Assembly: GCF_003073045.1 (NCBI RefSeq)
Contig: NC_037600.1
Span: 11,458,758-11,522,757, forward strand
DNA length: 64,000 bases
Source of the DNA: Pomacea canaliculata
Taxonomy: Eukaryota > Mollusca > Gastropoda > Architaenioglossa > Ampullariidae
Reading direction: 5' to 3'
In this document: positions 59,780 through 64,000 of the stretch, one piece after another
How positions within the stretch are numbered: the stretch's first letter is position 1
Layout: every line of letters starts with the position of its first letter
Translations under genes and position numbers: made by a program
The notes under the pieces: model-generated
The model's input: the letters and a program-made list of their open reading frames with translations, nothing else
Databases searched by the model: none
Told to the model about the DNA's origin: nothing

Positions 59780-60115
59780 TAGTGTGTAATGCAGATGTGA
59801 TAATGTTGTTGGTGGAAGGTGAGAATGAGAATGTACACTGACTGAAAAAGGTTAATTTTCACCGACCTTCTTTGGAAATAATTGTACATAAAATTCCTAG
59901 TTACTCTACAACTTAGCTTTGAGGTTTATTTCGTTTTTTGTTCCAAAATGATATTTGAAAAACCAGATCATTCCTGTACTTACACTCACTGATGGCGCTC
60001 AAAGCAACTGTTGAAATATATAATGGTAATGCAGAGCCTGTAGATTGCAAATAGAGTCTTTGAAAAGATGATTCGTGAACTTCCTTCAAGAAAATTTATT
60101 GTAAGAAAGCAAGAG
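59780..60115 (+). repeat. Direct segmental duplication, block 2 copy 1
   Basis: Matches about 63405-64000, best over CACTGATGGCGCTCAAAGCA and AAATAGAGTCTTTGAAAAGA. The second copy continues past the window edge. Confidence 0.8.
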
Positions 60116-60145
60116 AGAAAAGGGGTTAAGAAGAATTCAAATACA

Positions 60146-60206
60146 GGTAGTCCTCGACTTACGACGTTGAACCGTTCTTACGCGGCGTAGTAAGTCGGAT
60201 CATACG
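60146..60206 (+). repeat. Terminal-repeat-like hairpin of an unidentified element
   Basis: TACAGGTAGTCCTCGACTTA begins a segment in which CGACTTACGACG pairs imperfectly with CGTAGTAAGTCG about 20 bp later. It looks like the end of a DNA transposon or MITE adjacent to the LINE tail. The family is not assigned. Confidence 0.35.
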
Positions 60207-60207
60207 T

Positions 60208-60824
60208 TCGAATACGAATACGAATACGAATAGTTTATTTGTTAGGCTTTGGCCATTCAAAAGGATTCAACATGTCACAAAATACATAGTGTTATTATCA
60301 TGGAATAGCATATCTTTTCTTTGTCGCTAAATATAAAAACTTGGCAAGATTGGACAGTATTGTTTCATTACTTGTTGACATAAGCATGCAGTTTGGAATT
60401 ATTTGGTCTAGTGTAGTACATTGTCGGAATGAATTTTTTTTCTCAGATCTTTCAGGCATGGACAACATAGTATAAAATGGAACTCATCCTCTTCATCAAT
60501 TTGACACATAGGGCATATTTTACTTATATTATTGTCAGAAAATCTTAAAGTATGTGTCATTATATCTGAAATACCAAATCGGATTCTCACTAATGCATTT
60601 CTGATGAAACTATTAACATCTAAACTCAAATACATCTCTCTGTGAGTCACAGATTTAATTGACTTATAGAAACTATACCTTTCACTGCTATTGATTATAA
60701 AATCCCATTCTTGCCAGTGACAATCAATCAATCTTTGTTTAAAACATTTTATAAAATTGATTACTGATTCCACTCCTTGATTTAGCCAAACATGTCCAAA
60801 ACCATATCTAAAAAGAAGTAGCCT
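60208..60824 (-). mobile_element. LINE 3' fragment with (GTATTC)n tail
   Basis: The minus strand encodes the end of a LINE ORF2: FKQRLIDCHWQEWDFIINSS, then NALVRIRFGISDIMTH and the zinc-knuckle end ICPMCQIDEEDEFHFILCCP. The 3' part ends AACAAATAAACTATTCG with GTATTC repeats. The 5' side stops where Harbinger DNA begins at 60825, so Harbinger inserted into or truncated the LINE. The frame is open over the visible piece, suggesting a fairly young copy. Confidence 0.75.
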
Positions 60825-60993
60825 GGCCCCGTATGCAGGGAGCACCGATAGCGCCGCTAAAGGTACGATATCCCTTTCGTCACGATAGCGCGGGAAAATT
60901 CGCATGCAGGGACCGCCGATAGCCGGCTATCGTAGCTCTACGGCTAATGGAGCCTCACCCCTTCGTTAGCTCGCTATCGTACCGAAAGCACAA

Positions 60994-61207
60994 GATGGCG
61001 GACTGCATGTTCGGGGACCGTATTCGACGCTGTTTGCGCCACGAACGTGTTTTTCGGGACATGAATCCTCCCCTGGACCGGTACAACGACCAAGAACTTT
61101 ACCAGAAATATAAATTTAGAAGACACGATGGTTTAGAACTGACAAATGACATTGCAGCAGCAATCGAATCGTCGAATCGACGTGCGTCGCTTACGCCAGT
61201 GTTACGG
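60994..61207 (+). pseudogene. Harbinger transposase exon 1
   Basis: MADCMFGDRIRRCLRHERVF, then PPLDRYNDQELYQKYKFRRH, matches the amino end of HARBI1-type transposases (RVFRDR-x-PLD-x-Y-D-x-EL-x-x-x-F-R-F). The homology ends at TTACGG followed by GTACAG, a usable donor. No following exon with the DDE core was found, so the copy is incomplete. An in-frame upstream ATG at 60947 exists, but the ATG at 60994 fits family starts better. Confidence 0.7.
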
Positions 61208-61399
61208 GTACAGAATAAATCAGTTATTATGCTGCTGATAAAACTTGTTCAGCTTGTTGTCTATTTGATTTTAGCCGTGATTAGTTGCTTTTTAAATGAT
61301 ATTTTAAATTTGAAAAAGGCAAAATTAACATCCTAGCTTAGGTATTGTGCAGACTAACATGACTGTAATGTGACAGTCAAACCTTCTAGTTTTTGACAT

Positions 61400-61990
61400 A
61401 GGATTTGCATTGTGTGAGAGTTTGTGTGTGTTGAGGCTTTTTGTACTGTAACCCAAAATTTTTAGTTTGCACTGCTGAATACCTGTTGCAGGGTGTGTGT
61501 TGTTTGAGACTTTGTACTGTCACCCCACATTTTTTCATTTTGCTTTGCATCTCACTTCAGAAGATGTGTTGCAGGTGTGTGAGTTTGTGTGTGTTGAGGC
61601 TTGTACTGTACACAAATTTTTATTTTGCATTGCATCTCACTGCTAATACCTGTTGCAGGGTGTGTGTGTGTGTTGATGCTTTGTAATGTAACCCACTTTT
61701 TTTTTTTTGCATTGCATCTCATTCTGAATACCTGTTACAGGTGGTGTGTGTGTGTGTTGAGACTATGTACTGTAACCACATTTTTTTTAATTTCGCATTG
61801 CATCTCACTTCAAAATATGTGTTGCAGGTGTATGAGTTTGTGTGTGTTGATGCTTTGTACTGTAACCCACATTTTTTAGTTTGCATTGCATCTCACTTTT
61901 GAGTAGCTGTTGCAGGGGGGGGGGTGACTTTGTACTGTCACACACATTTTTTAACTGTATACAGATCCACTCTAATATACAAAAATGCAT
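61400..61990 (+). repeat. About 85-bp tandem repeat, six to seven units
   Basis: Units carry TGTTGCAGG, GTGTGTGTTGAGGCTTTGTA-like, CTGTAACCCACATTTTTT and TTTGCATTGCATCTCACTT. Starts of TGTTGCAGG fall near 61484, 61567, 61651, 61733, 61819 and 61909, giving periods of 82-90 bp. The last unit has a G run (61915-61924). Confidence 0.9.
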
Positions 61991-61999
61991 ACACTGGCA

Positions 62000-62842
62000 G
62001 TATTGCTAGTTTTAGTTATCATTTTTCTCTTTGTCTAGCTTGCTTATTTAGCGTTTAGCAGCCAGACTTCTAGTTTGAGATTTTAATTTCTAGTTCCATT
62101 TGGCTTATAATAGACTGCTTTTTGGTCTTTGAATGTTATATCATGAGATGTTGCTCTGTATTTCCTTTGCTGGCTGTTTTTCTTTTTTTCATTCTAAGGG
62201 TTTTCCAGTTGTCCAGGGTGGTGTTGACGGATAGAAGTTTGTCAACGATTTGAAGGGACTTGAATATTCTGTGGCAGAGCAAAGAAAAATATGTAGTAAA
62301 TGATGGTTGCAAGAGTGGCAATTAGATTTCTGCATATACATCAATAGCATTCTAAAGAAAAATGATGTTATCCACAAACTGATTTAGTGTAAAGTGTCAG
62401 AAAATTATCAATCCTGCAAAAATGGACAGAAAATATCATTTAAATGTGGATATATATATTTGTGTGTGGATTCAATTATTCACTTTTCATTTTGCTTTTG
62501 TTTTAAAATGTGTGATTGTGACTGTTTGAGAGTAAAATAAATTTCACTATGTAAATTTTAAGACATTGTGTATTACTTGTTGAGATGGCAACATGTTGCA
62601 CACAAACTTCAGAACACAGCATTCTGCGCGCAAAGTTCACAATAGAGCCACCGTAAAACATGAATTATTCAGCTGCTTACCTCCTGTGAATCTGGACCAT
62701 TCACTGGAATAAAAAACATGTTTTAAAAATTGTACTTCATTTAATCAACAAGCATATAGCTGATGTATAAACAATAAAAGAAAAGTAAATAATGGTTGCA
62801 TTTGAGGCAAGATTAAACCAACCCATTTCAACCTGTGGTAAC
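62000..62842. other. Gene-free stretch
   Basis: No supported coding or repeat feature apart from AT-rich runs. Confidence 0.4.
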
Positions 62843-63371
62843 CAGTAAATTGGAAATTGTTTCTGACATTTAGTTCTTCTGTCATCATTTGACAATAATC
62901 TTACAACTCATACTTAAAACCTTCCTGTCCCTCTAGGGTATTTCAAGAGAAGCCGTTTATAAATAAATGTTTAAAAGTTGTTCAACTTTTGTTGTAATTA
63001 TATGATAAATATTAGCAAACTGCTTTGCAGTTTAAAAAAAAAGCGTATATATATATACAATATTGACCTACTGGAATACATCTTTTGATGATTATTCACC
63101 AATAAAATGAAATTCACACACAGAGAACATCTATTCAGACTGGACAGGAAAAATATCCATAAAAAAACTGTGCAGTGAATGCCGAGCGGATGCAAAGGTA
63201 ATTGAAAGTAGAGGTTTGGTCACGTGACTTCAACAAGAATTAAGGAATTGTAAACGAGATGACTAGAGGACTGTTGATAATTATAATGTTAGCGATTATC
63301 GCACCTCCTAAAATTTGTTGTAAATATCTCTCGATTTAATAACAATTTCTCTAAAACACTAAACTGAGTTG
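62843..63371 (+). repeat. Direct segmental duplication, block 1 copy 2
   Basis: Second copy of the block at 57369-57912. Here block 2 follows after only about 30 bp, whereas copy 1 has 1.9 kb with the EGF-like gene between the blocks. Confidence 0.85.
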
Positions 63372-63404
63372 GTGTATTTTATGCTCAGGTGTGAGAGAAT
63401 TTCC

Positions 63405-64000
63405 GTTAGTATGTGATGCAGAAGAGAGAATGATATCAGTGGACAGGTGAGAATGCGAAAGTTCAATGTTCACTTTTCTTGCACTTTGCTGTGATGCTGC
63501 CTGGGACGTGTTACAAAGTCCGACTAGTTTTACCTACAGATTTGACTTCTAATAAATTGAAACCTTGTCCTATAATGGCATAGTAAGTAAAAAACTACAA
63601 CAGTTGGTACAGTGTCAGTAACTTTTTCTGGACGACGAAGTTAAAAACTTCTTGACGATTCTTTTAAACAGTCTTCTGTAGGTGCGTGTGAGCTCGCTCA
63701 CTGGTATTATGCAAGTCTAGATATTTAATTTTTTATTTGAGAAATTACAGCAGCCTACAAAAGTATCGTTATTGTTAAATTACAGATAAAACAGTACCGT
63801 TTATATATATAGAGAGATATATGTGCATACGATTGACAGGAGTAACATTTGACAATAATTTAAAAATCAAACCATTCCAGTCTTCATCTCACTGATGGCG
63901 CTCAAGGCAACTACGGAGATATCTGATGGCAAAGCCAAGCATGTGAATACCAAATAGAGTCTTTCAAAAGATGATTCATGTACTTCCTTCGAGAAAATTT
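63405..64000 (+). repeat. Direct segmental duplication, block 2 copy 2
   Basis: Second copy of the block at 59780-60115, with extra sequence inserted between its two halves (about 63480-63830). It runs off the window end. Confidence 0.75.

Larger units (their letters stand above)
60825..62700 (+). mobile_element. Harbinger element fragment 2 (terminal repeat plus transposase exon 1)
   Basis: Begins GGCCCCGTATGCAGGGAGCA, like the end of the first Harbinger at 11118. Transposase exon 1 and an intron-like stretch with a tandem repeat follow. No catalytic exons, Myb gene or right end were recognised, so the right limit is a guess. Confidence 0.5.

Noticed and set aside
1-64000. tRNA, rRNA, CRISPR arrays
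   Set aside because: No cloverleaf with both promoter boxes outside the SINE, no rRNA-like conserved blocks, and the tandem repeats lack spacer structure.

Overview
The window is animal nuclear DNA: AT-rich, intron-rich, with GT-AG exons, no operons, and many old mobile elements. Protein families (a Kazal-loop OATP transporter, RING/B-box proteins ending in a Neuralized-type NHR domain) and tRNA-derived SINE and Harbinger content suggest a lophotrochozoan, most likely a mollusc and perhaps a gastropod. That placement is inference; no marker gene is present.

Layout. 0-17 kb is a graveyard of nested mobile elements. It holds Gypsy-type LTR fossils (1-3.6, 6.6-10.0 and 12.8-13.6 kb), a LINE 5' fragment lying inside the first, a large Harbinger DNA transposon (about 3.64-11.12 kb), a hAT fragment (11.1-12.2 kb) and a decayed C2H2 zinc-finger array. 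The Harbinger carries a convergent transposase tail and a three-exon Myb/SANT gene; its first intron holds a Gypsy insertion and its last exon a SINE with a perfect 16-bp target duplication. 17-22 kb is mostly non-coding with dispersed and tandem repeats.

22.8-31.4 kb (+) is a complete ten-exon organic anion transporter gene (SLCO/OATP family, 718 aa predicted, all phases closing). A 2.7-kb hAT element with an 8-bp target duplication sits in its last intron. Diverged copies of its upstream region (20.0-22.4 kb) recur in the same order at 32.6-34.8 kb, as if a second promoter or a lost tandem paralogue lay there.

36.5-56.5 kb is a cluster of RING - B-box - B-box - coiled coil - NHR genes and relics. 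Gene A (+, five exons) looks intact. Gene B (-, five exons) has a full NHR domain but a 1-bp deletion in its fourth exon. Two (+) pseudogene stubs lie at 41.6 and 50.4 kb, an NHR tail (-) at 51.9-52.5 kb, and a broken NHR exon (+) at 56.3 kb. The stubs and the (-) NHR tails form a duplicated tail-to-tail unit. An 89-bp tract is identical between A and B, silent sites included, which suggests gene conversion. These genes probably encode E3 ubiquitin ligases whose substrate-reading end is an NHR domain, an architecture I do not know as standard.

53.3 kb is a 100-N assembly gap. 55-64 kb holds two LINE 3' fragments, a small secreted EGF-like gene with a partial paralogue, an imperfect direct duplication (57.4-60.1 versus 62.8-64.0 kb), a second Harbinger fragment starting inside LINE sequence, and a tandem repeat of about 85 bp. 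No tRNA, rRNA or CRISPR was seen.
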